Positions 1-6,955 of a stretch of DNA of 64,000 nucleotides are shown here, piece after piece. The stretch covers positions 113,736 to 177,735 of the forward strand of contig JAEWAF010000080.1 in assembly GCA_023391815.1 (NCBI GenBank). The letters are read 5' to 3'. The position numbers were made by a program, and so were the translations under genes. Source of the DNA: Pseudomonadota bacterium. Its GTDB lineage: Bacteria > Pseudomonadota > Gammaproteobacteria > Steroidobacterales > Steroidobacteraceae. The notes below the pieces were generated by a model. It saw nothing but the letters and a program-made list of their open reading frames with translations. It did no database searches and was not told the DNA's origin. Each line of letters opens with the position of its first letter. Positions within the stretch are counted from its first letter, which is position 1.

Positions 1-79
1 GGCAGCGGGCCCGGGCGGCAAAGATATCTTCCTGCTTTCGCCCGACTCCGGCGCGACCGCAGGCATGAAGGTGAAATAG
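1..79 (+). CDS. metG: Methionyl-tRNA synthetase, C-terminal fragment (partial)
   Basis: The window opens inside a gene. Reading from base 2, 25 codons end at a TAG at 77-79. The visible tail contains GPGGKDIFLLSPDSGA, which I recognise as the extreme C-terminus of the tRNA-binding (EMAP/Trbp111-like) domain of long MetG proteins. MetG charges tRNA-Met in the cytoplasm; the catalytic part lies outside the window. Only 25 residues are visible, so the identification rests on this tail alone. Confidence 0.7.
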   Translation, partial: AAGPGGKDIFLLSPDSGATAGMKVK

Positions 80-103
80 CAACGCGGCGGCACCGCTGAA
101 ACC

Positions 104-682
104 ATGTCAGCGCTCCTGCTCATTCTGCTCAGCGCCGTCCTGGTCAACGTGATGGCGCTGACGCACCTCCCCTCGTGGCGGCCGTTCGAAGCCGTCACGG
201 GAACCTACAGCAGCGCGCAAGGGCTCGCGATCGCTTCCTTGATCGCCGTGCCGGCGGTCGCCGCGATCACCTGGCTGGTGTCGCTCTGGCTGTTGAAACC
301 GAACGAGCTCGGCTATTTGCGAACGTTCGTGTTCGTTATCGTCGCCGTAGCAGTCGTGCCCTTGGTTGAATTCGTGCTACGGCGCCACGGCCGGCTGCAA
401 CCTCAACGTCCCGGCTTCACGCTGCTTCTCACCACCAATTCCGCCGTGCCAGGCATCGCGCTCATGGTGGACTCACGGATGCACACCATCGTCGACGCCG
501 TGTCTTTCTCGATCGCGATGGCGGCGGCGCTGGGGTTTTTACTGCTGGCATTCGCGGCCATGCACGAACGTTTGCAACATGCCGAAGTGCCCGCTGTGTT
601 TCGGGACGCGCCTCTGGCACTCGTGAGTGTCGGCATCATGGCGCTGGCGTTCATGGGCTTCACCGGACTGATTCAGGAATGA
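104..682 (+). CDS. rnfA: Electron transport complex subunit RnfA (divergent)
   Basis: A 192-residue polytopic inner-membrane protein, collinear with RnfA/RsxA (about 193 residues), with six hydrophobic segments and the conserved C-terminal FMGFTGL. RnfA and RnfE form the symmetric membrane core of the Rnf ferredoxin:NAD oxidoreductase and together ligate a membrane FeS centre through paired cysteines. Both usual cysteines are absent here: the LGLCPF position reads SWRPF (Arg26) and the TNCAV position reads TNSAV (Ser113). It is first in an operon in standard A-B-C-D-G-E order, ten bases ahead of rnfB. Membership is secure from sequence and context; the redox role of this subunit is in doubt. 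Confidence 0.93.
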   Translation: MSALLLILLSAVLVNVMALTHLPSWRPFEAVTGTYSSAQGLAIASLIAVPAVAAITWLVSLWLLKPNELGYLRTFVFVIVAVAVVPLVEFVLRRHGRLQPQRPGFTLLLTTNSAVPGIALMVDSRMHTIVDAVSFSIAMAAALGFLLLAFAAMHERLQHAEVPAVFRDAPLALVSVGIMALAFMGFTGLIQE

Positions 683-692
683 GTCATTCACG

Positions 693-1190
693 ATGATTAC
701 CGCCCTCCTCACCGTCGTCGTTCTTGCCGCGCTGGCCGGCGTGGCGACTGTTGTCACCGGCGGCGCGCCCAAAGAAATCTCGCTCGTCGATCGCATCGAC
801 GCCTTGTTGCCACAAACTCAGTGCCGACGCTGCACGTTCGCCGGATGCCGCCCGTATGCGGAAGCCATCGCGAAAGGCGCGGCCGATATCAATCAGTGTC
901 CGCCCGGCGGCGAGCGCACGGCGAAAGCACTGGCGAGGCTCATGGGCGTGGCACCCAAGCCGGTCGGTAAGGAGTTCGGCGTGGTGCCCGAGTCTCCGGC
1001 GGTCGCCTTCATCGAAGAAGACGCCTGCATCGGCTGCACCAAATGCATTCAAGCCTGCCCCGTCGATGCCATCGTCGGCGCGTCTCGTCACATGCACACC
1101 GTGATCGCGGCAGACTGCACCGGATGTGAGCTGTGCATTCCGCCTTGCCCGGTCGATTGCATCGTGATGCAACCGGCGCCCGCGCGATGA
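693..1190 (+). CDS. rnfB: Electron transport complex subunit RnfB, ferredoxin-like
   Basis: 165 residues. One N-terminal membrane helix (about 1-22) is followed by a 4Fe-4S domain with Cys spacing C-x2-C-x4-C-x16-C (CRRCTFAGC ... C) and two bacterial ferredoxin motifs, CIGCTKCIQACP and CTGCELCIPPCP. RnfB is the entry point for ferredoxin-type electrons, or in RsxB-type complexes the SoxR-reducing module. All cluster-ligating cysteines are intact, unlike those of the neighbouring membrane subunits. The stop codon overlaps the rnfC start (ATGA at 1187-1190), indicating translational coupling. Confidence 0.95.
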   Translation: MITALLTVVVLAALAGVATVVTGGAPKEISLVDRIDALLPQTQCRRCTFAGCRPYAEAIAKGAADINQCPPGGERTAKALARLMGVAPKPVGKEFGVVPESPAVAFIEEDACIGCTKCIQACPVDAIVGASRHMHTVIAADCTGCELCIPPCPVDCIVMQPAPAR

Positions 1191-2653
1191 CCACCAAGGA
1201 ATTGCTCTCCGGCGGCCTGCGCATCGAAGCGCACAAACATCGCTCCACCAAAGCACCGATTCGCAGGGCGAGCCCGACCGATCGATATGTGATGCCGCTC
1301 GATCAGCACTCCGGATTGCCGGCGCTGCCGCTGGTGAAACCTGGCGACCGCGTTCGCATGCTTCAACCCATTGCGCAGCCCGCGCCTGGCATCAGTGCTT
1401 GGTTGCATTCACCCGCCTCGGGCGAAGTGATCGCCATTGAACCTCGGCCGGCGCCCCATCGACTGGGTGCGCCGACGCTCAGCATCGTCATCGCCAACGA
1501 CGGTCGCGATGAACGATTCGAGAATGCCGCTGCGATCGTTTCGTTCGAACAAATATCGCCAACCGAAGCTTGCGAGCACATCGCGCGAGGTGGCATCGTC
1601 GGGTTGGGCGGCGCAGCGTTCCCCACTGCGAATAAGCTCGAAAGCTCATTGTGCGAGCAAGGCCCGCAACTGCTGCTGAATGGCGCCGAATGCGAGCCTT
1701 ACATCAGTTGTGACGACATGCTGATGCGCGAGCGTGCCGAGGACATCGTGTTCGGTGCGCGGGCACTGCTTCATGCGCTGTGCGCGCCGAACTGCACGAT
1801 CGCCATCGAGGACGATGTACCCGAAGCACAAGCCGCGCTCCGCCAGGCGCTCGAGAAGGCTGCTGATTCGAGAATTCGTATCAAAGTCGTGCCCGCGATT
1901 TATCCCGCCGGGGGCGAGCGGCAACTCATCGCGACGGTGTTCGGTCTGGAAGTGCCGCACGATGGCTTGCCCGCCGACATCGGCGTCGTGTGTCAGAACG
2001 TCGGCACCGCCGCCGCTATCGCTCGCTGGATCCGCGACGGGCAACCGTTGGTGAGTCGCATCGTCACCGTCACCGGCGACGGCGTGCGCGAGGCCGGCAA
2101 CTTCGAAACTCGGATCGGCACGCCTTTCTCCAGCCTCGTCGCCGACTGCGGCGGTTACACCGAACGCATGTCGCGATTGATCATGGGCGGTTCGATGATG
2201 GGCTCGCCGCTGCCTATCGACGATCTGCCGGTCGTGAAAGCGACCAACTGCATCATCGCCGCCTCCGCGCTCGACCTGCAGCCTCGCGGCCTCGAGATGC
2301 CCTGCATTCGTTGTGGCAATTGCTCGCAAGTGTGTCCAGCGTTCCTGCTCCCTCAACAGTTGCATTGGTACCTGCAACCTTTCGACAGCGAGCAACTCAC
2401 ACGCCACGGCCTGCTCGACTGCATCGAATGCGGCTGCTGCGACTACGTTTGCCCCAGCCAGATCCCGCTAGCCGAACGCTTCCGCGAGGCCAAGCCCGTG
2501 CTCGCTCGCGAGCTCGACGCCCACCTCACCGCCGAAGCCACACGCGCTCGCTTCCTCGCCCGCAACGAGCGTCTCGCGCGCCTCGAAGCGGAACATCGGG
2601 CGAAACTGGCGGAAAAGCGACGGCCCAAAGGCGAGCCTCCCTCATCAACATGA
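1187..2653 (+). CDS. rnfC: Electron transport complex subunit RnfC
   Basis: 488 residues from the ATG at 1187, which overlaps the rnfB stop; an in-frame upstream ATG at 1133 would lie wholly inside rnfB and was not used. RnfC is the NADH/FMN-binding peripheral subunit. Visible are the glycine-rich GGIVGLGGAAFPT segment, the LLLNGAECEPYISCDD flavin/NADH region and two 4Fe-4S motifs near residues 373 (CIRCGNCSQVCP) and 412 (CIECGCCDYVCP). It lacks the long Ala/Lys-rich C-terminal extension of enterobacterial RnfC and ends soon after the second motif. The stop overlaps the rnfD start. Confidence 0.95.
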   Translation: MTTKELLSGGLRIEAHKHRSTKAPIRRASPTDRYVMPLDQHSGLPALPLVKPGDRVRMLQPIAQPAPGISAWLHSPASGEVIAIEPRPAPHRLGAPTLSIVIANDGRDERFENAAAIVSFEQISPTEACEHIARGGIVGLGGAAFPTANKLESSLCEQGPQLLLNGAECEPYISCDDMLMRERAEDIVFGARALLHALCAPNCTIAIEDDVPEAQAALRQALEKAADSRIRIKVVPAIYPAGGERQLIATVFGLEVPHDGLPADIGVVCQNVGTAAAIARWIRDGQPLVSRIVTVTGDGVREAGNFETRIGTPFSSLVADCGGYTERMSRLIMGGSMMGSPLPIDDLPVVKATNCIIAASALDLQPRGLEMPCIRCGNCSQVCPAFLLPQQLHWYLQPFDSEQLTRHGLLDCIECGCCDYVCPSQIPLAERFREAKPVLARELDAHLTAEATRARFLARNERLARLEAEHRAKLAEKRRPKGEPPSST

Positions 2654-3687
2654 CCTTCCCCACCTCACCGGCACCGCATGTAGTCGCTCATGACAGCGTC
2701 AGGCGGGTCATGTGCATCGTTTTATATGCGCTGGTGCCGACGGTGGCGCTGCACGTTGTGTTCTTCGGTGTCGGCCTGCTGGTGCAAATCACATTGGGAG
2801 CGGCGACAGCGCTGATCGCGGAGGCGCTGGCGTTGCGATTACGGGGCAAGCCGCTCGAGCCCTTCTTGAAAGATGGCAGCGCGATCGTCACAGCGGTACT
2901 GCTGGCACTGTGTCTGCCGCCGTTGGCGCCGTGGTGGCTGATCGTAAGTGGAACGGCGTTCGCGATCCTCTTGGCAAAACATTTGTACGGCGGGCTGGGA
3001 CGGAATCCATTCAATCCGGCAATGGTGGGCTACGCCGTGCTGCTCGTTTCGTTTCCGGTGCAGCTGTTGCAATGGTTGCCGCCCGCGGGCATGGAGATGG
3101 CGCACGTCAAATTGTCGGTTGGCGAAACGATCCAGACCATTCTCACCGGCTCGCTGCCCTCGCGACTCACTTGGGATGCAGTCACATCCCCGACACCCCT
3201 CAATGCGTTACGAACGAGCTTGAAGATGGGCATGACCATGGCCGAAGCACAAGCGGCGCCGATCTTCGGCACGCTCGGCGGCCGCGGGTGGGAGTGGATC
3301 AACCTGGCGACACTGGCCGGCGGTATCGCACTGCTGGGGTTGCGCATCATTCGCTGGCACATTCCGGTGGCGATGCTCAGCGCAATCGTCGTTTGCGCTT
3401 CGCTGATGTACATGGTCGATCCCGGCGCGTACGCCGGCCCCATTTTCCATCTCACTTCCGGCGCGAGTCTGTTGGGCGCATTCTTCATCGCCACCGACCC
3501 GATCTCGGCGGCCACCAGCGATCGCGGTCGATTGGTCTACGGCGCGGGCATCGGCGTGCTGACCTACGTCATTCGCACCTGGGGCGGCTATCCCGACGGC
3601 GTCGCCTTCGCCGTCCTGCTGATGAATCTGTCGGTGCCGCTCATCGACCGCTACACGATTCCGCGCGTCTATGGCCACGCCCGCTAA
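2650..3687 (+). CDS. rnfD: Electron transport complex subunit RnfD
   Basis: 345 residues with multiple membrane helices. The conserved GRNPFNPAMVGYA motif is present, as is the segment TSPTPLNALRT, in which Thr182 sits where RnfD/NqrB carry the covalently bound FMN (usual motif S-G/M-A-T). The acceptor Thr is kept although the preceding residues differ. ATG at 2650 overlaps the rnfC stop (ATGA), and the 3' end overlaps rnfG by 17 bases. RnfD is a core membrane flavoprotein of the complex. Confidence 0.94.
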   Translation: MTFPTSPAPHVVAHDSVRRVMCIVLYALVPTVALHVVFFGVGLLVQITLGAATALIAEALALRLRGKPLEPFLKDGSAIVTAVLLALCLPPLAPWWLIVSGTAFAILLAKHLYGGLGRNPFNPAMVGYAVLLVSFPVQLLQWLPPAGMEMAHVKLSVGETIQTILTGSLPSRLTWDAVTSPTPLNALRTSLKMGMTMAEAQAAPIFGTLGGRGWEWINLATLAGGIALLGLRIIRWHIPVAMLSAIVVCASLMYMVDPGAYAGPIFHLTSGASLLGAFFIATDPISAATSDRGRLVYGAGIGVLTYVIRTWGGYPDGVAFAVLLMNLSVPLIDRYTIPRVYGHAR

Positions 3688-4309
3688 CAAGCGAAACATC
3701 GCGGCCCCGGCGGCGACGCTCGCCATCATCGCGGCCGTGGTCACGGTTGGACTCGTGATCTTCGCGAACCTCACGCGTGACCGCATAACTCACAATGAGC
3801 AGGCGTGGGTCAAAGAGCACTTGGATGCGCTGGTCGCGCCGAGCAGCTATGACAACGATCCCCTCACCGATACCACTGAAGTGACCGCCCCGGAGTTGCT
3901 CGGCACATCGGCGCCCGTCATGGTCTATCGGTTCCGCAAGACCGGATTACCCGTGGCCGTCGCCATTCGCTCAGTGGCACCCGATGGATATCGCGGCCCG
4001 TTGGAATTGCTCGTGGCCATCGCTCCGGGCGGACAGCTCATCGGCGTGCAGGTGATTCGTCACAATGAAACGCCGGGACTCGGCGACGCGTTCGAGAATC
4101 GGGACGCCGGCTGGCTGGATAAGTTTCGTGGCCGGTCTTTGACGAACCCGCCGCAGCAGCGCTGGACGGTGCGCCGTGATGGCGGCGACTTCGACGCGTT
4201 CACGGGAGCGACCATCACGCCGCGAGCCATCGTGAAAGCCGTGCGCCGCACGTTGGAGTTCTATCAGGGCAACGAGGATCGTTTGTATCAGGATGGCAAG
4301 CCGCGATGA
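3671..4309 (+). CDS. rnfG: Electron transport complex subunit RnfG
   Basis: 212 residues. One N-terminal membrane helix (about 12-33) is followed by a periplasmic FMN-binding domain. The flavinylation motif reads T-G-A-T (178-181; usual form S/T-G-A-T), with Thr181 as the predicted FMN acceptor. HNETPGLGDAFE is the typical FMN_bind segment. It overlaps rnfD upstream and rnfE downstream (ATGA at 4306-4309). Flavin attachment needs ApbE, which is not in the window. Confidence 0.94.
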   Translation: MATPANKRNIAAPAATLAIIAAVVTVGLVIFANLTRDRITHNEQAWVKEHLDALVAPSSYDNDPLTDTTEVTAPELLGTSAPVMVYRFRKTGLPVAVAIRSVAPDGYRGPLELLVAIAPGGQLIGVQVIRHNETPGLGDAFENRDAGWLDKFRGRSLTNPPQQRWTVRRDGGDFDAFTGATITPRAIVKAVRRTLEFYQGNEDRLYQDGKPR

Positions 4310-5064
4310 GCACTCCGTCATCCAACGCGAGCACCGGCACAGCGCCCGCCACAGCGGACGATCTACCGGGTCGACATCCAAGTGCAACGCCCAGCGCGGC
4401 AGACAATCTGTCGGCCCGAGATTCAAGCGCGCGGCCGGGTGGAGCAAGCAATCCCCCGCGTCACCGCGCCTTCGACAGCATCTTGCAATTGCTGGCCTTG
4501 TGTCCGCTGCTGGCGGTCAGCGACACCGTCGTCAAAGCCCTCGGCTTCAGCGCCGTAGTGATCGTGATATTTCCTCTGGCGACACTCTTGCTGGCAGCCA
4601 TTCGTCGCTGGCTCGACGACGCAATCGTTTTTCCTGCGAGCCTGCTCGTGACGGCCGGACTCGTAACGGCGGCTGAACTCTTCATGCGCGCCTGGTTTCA
4701 CGATCTCGGCGTCTCATTCGGGGTGTTCCTGCCATTGCTGGCGGTGAATATCGTGCTGGTCGATCACATACAAACACCTGCGCCAGACCGCCGAGTCGCG
4801 CTCATCCGCAGCGTACGCATTGCGCTCGGGATCGCACTCACCCTGCTGGCTCTGGGGTTTGCTCGCGAGCTCGTAGGCCGCGGCTCACTGCTGAACGGCG
4901 CGGGCCCGCTATTAGGTAATTGGGCCGACAAGCTCGAGCTCAAAGTATTCAGTGTCGATATGGGCTTTCTGCTCGCAATGCTGCCGCCTGGCGCCTTCAT
5001 CTCGCTGGGGCTGCTGATCGCCGCGCGCAACTGGATAGCCGCCCGCCGTTCCACCAAGCCATGA
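4306..5064 (+). CDS. rnfE: Electron transport complex subunit RnfE with N-terminal extension
   Basis: 252 residues. Residues 56-252 match RnfE/RsxE: LLALCPLLAV, the central membrane helices and LLAMLPPGAFISLGLLIA. About 50 extra Ser/Ala/Pro-rich residues precede the first helix; no better internal start is evident because the ATGA overlap with rnfG fixes this one. The first conserved cysteine is present (Cys66), but the second (TNC in typical RnfE) reads V-N-I at 147-149. With the two changes in RnfA, three of the four membrane FeS ligands are missing. The stop overlaps the nth start. Confidence 0.92.
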   Translation: MSTPSSNASTGTAPATADDLPGRHPSATPSAADNLSARDSSARPGGASNPPRHRAFDSILQLLALCPLLAVSDTVVKALGFSAVVIVIFPLATLLLAAIRRWLDDAIVFPASLLVTAGLVTAAELFMRAWFHDLGVSFGVFLPLLAVNIVLVDHIQTPAPDRRVALIRSVRIALGIALTLLALGFARELVGRGSLLNGAGPLLGNWADKLELKVFSVDMGFLLAMLPPGAFISLGLLIAARNWIAARRSTKP

Positions 5065-5816
5065 ACCGAAAAAAAATCGCCGCGATTTTCGAGCGCCTCA
5101 AGGCCGCCAATCCCAAGCCGACCACCGAGCTGGAATATTCCACGCCGTTCGAGCTGCTGATCGCCGTGATCCTCTCGGCTCAGGCCACCGACAAGAGCGT
5201 CAATCTCGCCACGCGCGAGCTGTACAAGCATGCGAACACGCCGCAAGCCATCCTGGCGCTCGGGGTGGAAGGTCTTTCGAAGTACATCAAGACCATCGGC
5301 TTGTTCAACACCAAAGCGAAGAACGTGATCGCCACCTGTCGCATTCTGGTCGAGCAACATGGCGGCCAGGTTCCCGAGTCGCGCGAAGCGCTGGAAGCCT
5401 TGCCTGGCGTCGGCCGGAAGACAGCGAACGTGATTCTGAACACAGCGTTCGGCCATCCGACCATCGCGGTCGACACCCATATTTTTCGCGTCTCCAATCG
5501 CACCGGTCTCGCCCCGGGCGACAATGTGCGCACCGTCGAAGATCATTTGTTGAAAGTCGTGCCGCCGGAATATGCGCACGATGCGCATCACTGGCTGATC
5601 CTGCACGGGCGCTACACTTGTATCGCACGCAAGCCGAAGTGTCCGGAGTGCGTGATCCTCGATTTGTGCGAGTACAAGGAAAAGACACCGCCCGAAACCA
5701 AGCCCGAGAAGCGAAGCATCTTCGCGCCCCCGAAACCCAAACGCACCGTCACAAAACCCACAGTCGCCGCAACCAAGGCCAAGCTCGCACGGAAGTTGCG
5801 AAAGAAACCCGCCTGA
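5061..5816 (+). CDS. nth: Endonuclease III (DNA glycosylase/AP lyase)
   Basis: 251 residues. It removes oxidised pyrimidines in base excision repair. The helix-hairpin-helix LPGVGRKTA carries catalytic Lys120, followed by Asp138 in VDTHIFRV, both in the E. coli register. Cys187, 194, 197 and 203 (C-x6-C-x2-C-x5-C) ligate the 4Fe-4S cluster. A lysine/proline-rich tail of about 40 residues extends past the usual 211-residue length. Placement directly behind rnfE, coupled by ATGA, is the common arrangement in Gammaproteobacteria. The last codons lie in a 77-bp tandem duplication. Confidence 0.97.
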   Translation: MNRKKIAAIFERLKAANPKPTTELEYSTPFELLIAVILSAQATDKSVNLATRELYKHANTPQAILALGVEGLSKYIKTIGLFNTKAKNVIATCRILVEQHGGQVPESREALEALPGVGRKTANVILNTAFGHPTIAVDTHIFRVSNRTGLAPGDNVRTVEDHLLKVVPPEYAHDAHHWLILHGRYTCIARKPKCPECVILDLCEYKEKTPPETKPEKRSIFAPPKPKRTVTKPTVAATKAKLARKLRKKPA

Positions 5817-5945
5817 TGCACCGACGAGCGTTCATCTATCAAGCTGCGCTCGCGGGCATCGGCGCTCAGAAGCTACGAAGGAAACACGCCTGATGCATCG
5901 ACGAGCGTTCATCTATCAAGCTGCGCTCGCGGGCATCGGCGCTCA
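5792..5945 (+). repeat. 77-bp tandem direct duplication across the nth/SDR junction
   Basis: Two adjacent 77-bp units (5792-5868 and 5869-5945) differ at only five positions, all in their first third; the last ~45 bp are identical. Each unit carries the end of nth, the TGATG junction and the first 17 codons of the SDR. Because 77 is not a multiple of three, the first copy of the SDR start runs out of frame and stops exactly at the second TGATG. Confidence 0.95.
5816..5893 (+). CDS. 25-codon leader-like ORF created by the tandem duplication
   Basis: It starts at the ATG overlapping the nth stop and encodes the same first 18 residues as the SDR signal peptide (MHRRAFIYQAALAGIGAQ), then KLRRKHA derived from the duplicated nth tail. 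It stops at 5891-5893, overlapping the SDR ATG (TGATG). It could be an accidental by-product, or it could pass ribosomes from nth to the SDR by termination-reinitiation. No independent function can be claimed. Confidence 0.35.
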   Translation: MHRRAFIYQAALAGIGAQKLRRKHA

Positions 5946-6858
5946 AGTATCCTTCGCTGCGAACGCGGATACGCCGCGCAGTCGGTTCACCCGCAACTCG
6001 ACTGCGGACGAAGTCACCGCCGGCTTGAATTTAAGCGGCATGACAGCCGTGGTCACAGGCTGCAACTCAGGCATCGGCTTCGAAACAATGCGCGTGCTCG
6101 CCGCGCGCGGTGCTCATGTCATAGGCACCGCGCGCAGCCTCGACAAAGGCAGAGAAGCTTGCGGCAAGGTCAGCGGCAAAACGACACCAGTCGCGCTGGA
6201 ACTGACCGACTTCGACTCCGTGGTCGCCTGTGCCGACGCGATTCGTGGCATGAACGTGAACCTCGACATGCTGATCCTCAACGCCGGCATCGTCCTCGGC
6301 GACTGGCAGCGAGTGAACGGCATCGAGAAACAATTCGTCGTGAATCATCTCGGCCATTTCATTCTCGCGCAGCGGCTGCTCGATCGCGTCACGTCCGCCG
6401 CGCAAGGCCGTGTCGTCGTGGTCGGCAGCGGCAACCATCGCGACGCGCCCGCCGGCGGCATCCAATTCAATGATCTGTCCGGCCGCGATTGGTATCGCAG
6501 CGGCTATGCGCATTCGAAACTCGCGAACGGTTTGTTTTCGCTGGAGCTATCACGTCGCCTCGCCGAGACACGCGCGACTTCGAACTGCCTGACACCGGGC
6601 CCGGTCGACACCAACATCCGACGCGACCTGCCCGCCAGCGCCACGCCACCGAATCTGAAGTCGCCGGCGCAGGGCGCGGCCACCGTTTGTTATGTCGCCG
6701 CTCATCCCACATTGAGTCGCGTCAACGGCGAGTATTTCGCCGACTGCAATCCCGCGCCCCAGAGCGCCCATCAAACCGATCGCGCCATGGCCACGCGGCT
6801 CTGGCAAGTGTCGACGGAATTGACAAGCCGTTATCTCGTCCGAGCATCTTTGCAATAA
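5893..6858 (+). CDS. Short-chain dehydrogenase/reductase with twin-arginine-like N-terminus
   Basis: 321 residues. The N-terminus MHRRAFIYQAALAGIGAQ has RR followed by a hydrophobic stretch, compatible with Tat export. The Rossmann nucleotide motif TGCNSGIG (55-62), LNAG (129-132), Ser179 and the catalytic YAHSK (Tyr205, Lys209) define a classical SDR close to retinol dehydrogenase/WW-oxidoreductase-like enzymes. The substrate is unknown. The start is the second copy of the duplicated junction, the only one in frame with the rest of the protein. Export of an NAD(P)-dependent enzyme would be odd, so the leader may have another role. Confidence 0.85.
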   Translation: MHRRAFIYQAALAGIGAQVSFAANADTPRSRFTRNSTADEVTAGLNLSGMTAVVTGCNSGIGFETMRVLAARGAHVIGTARSLDKGREACGKVSGKTTPVALELTDFDSVVACADAIRGMNVNLDMLILNAGIVLGDWQRVNGIEKQFVVNHLGHFILAQRLLDRVTSAAQGRVVVVGSGNHRDAPAGGIQFNDLSGRDWYRSGYAHSKLANGLFSLELSRRLAETRATSNCLTPGPVDTNIRRDLPASATPPNLKSPAQGAATVCYVAAHPTLSRVNGEYFADCNPAPQSAHQTDRAMATRLWQVSTELTSRYLVRASLQ

Positions 6859-6955
6859 CTCACATCGGCAACGGTAAGATTGCCGTCGCGGCTGACAGCG
6901 CAGCCGAACAAGAACTCACACGCGGGCACGGCGGCCCTCAAGGAATGTTCGAGTG

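Noticed and set aside
1990..2649. Long plus-strand frame preceding rnfD
   Set aside because: It is an arginine-rich shadow of rnfC; RnfD similarity begins only at the ATG at 2650, which overlaps the rnfC stop.
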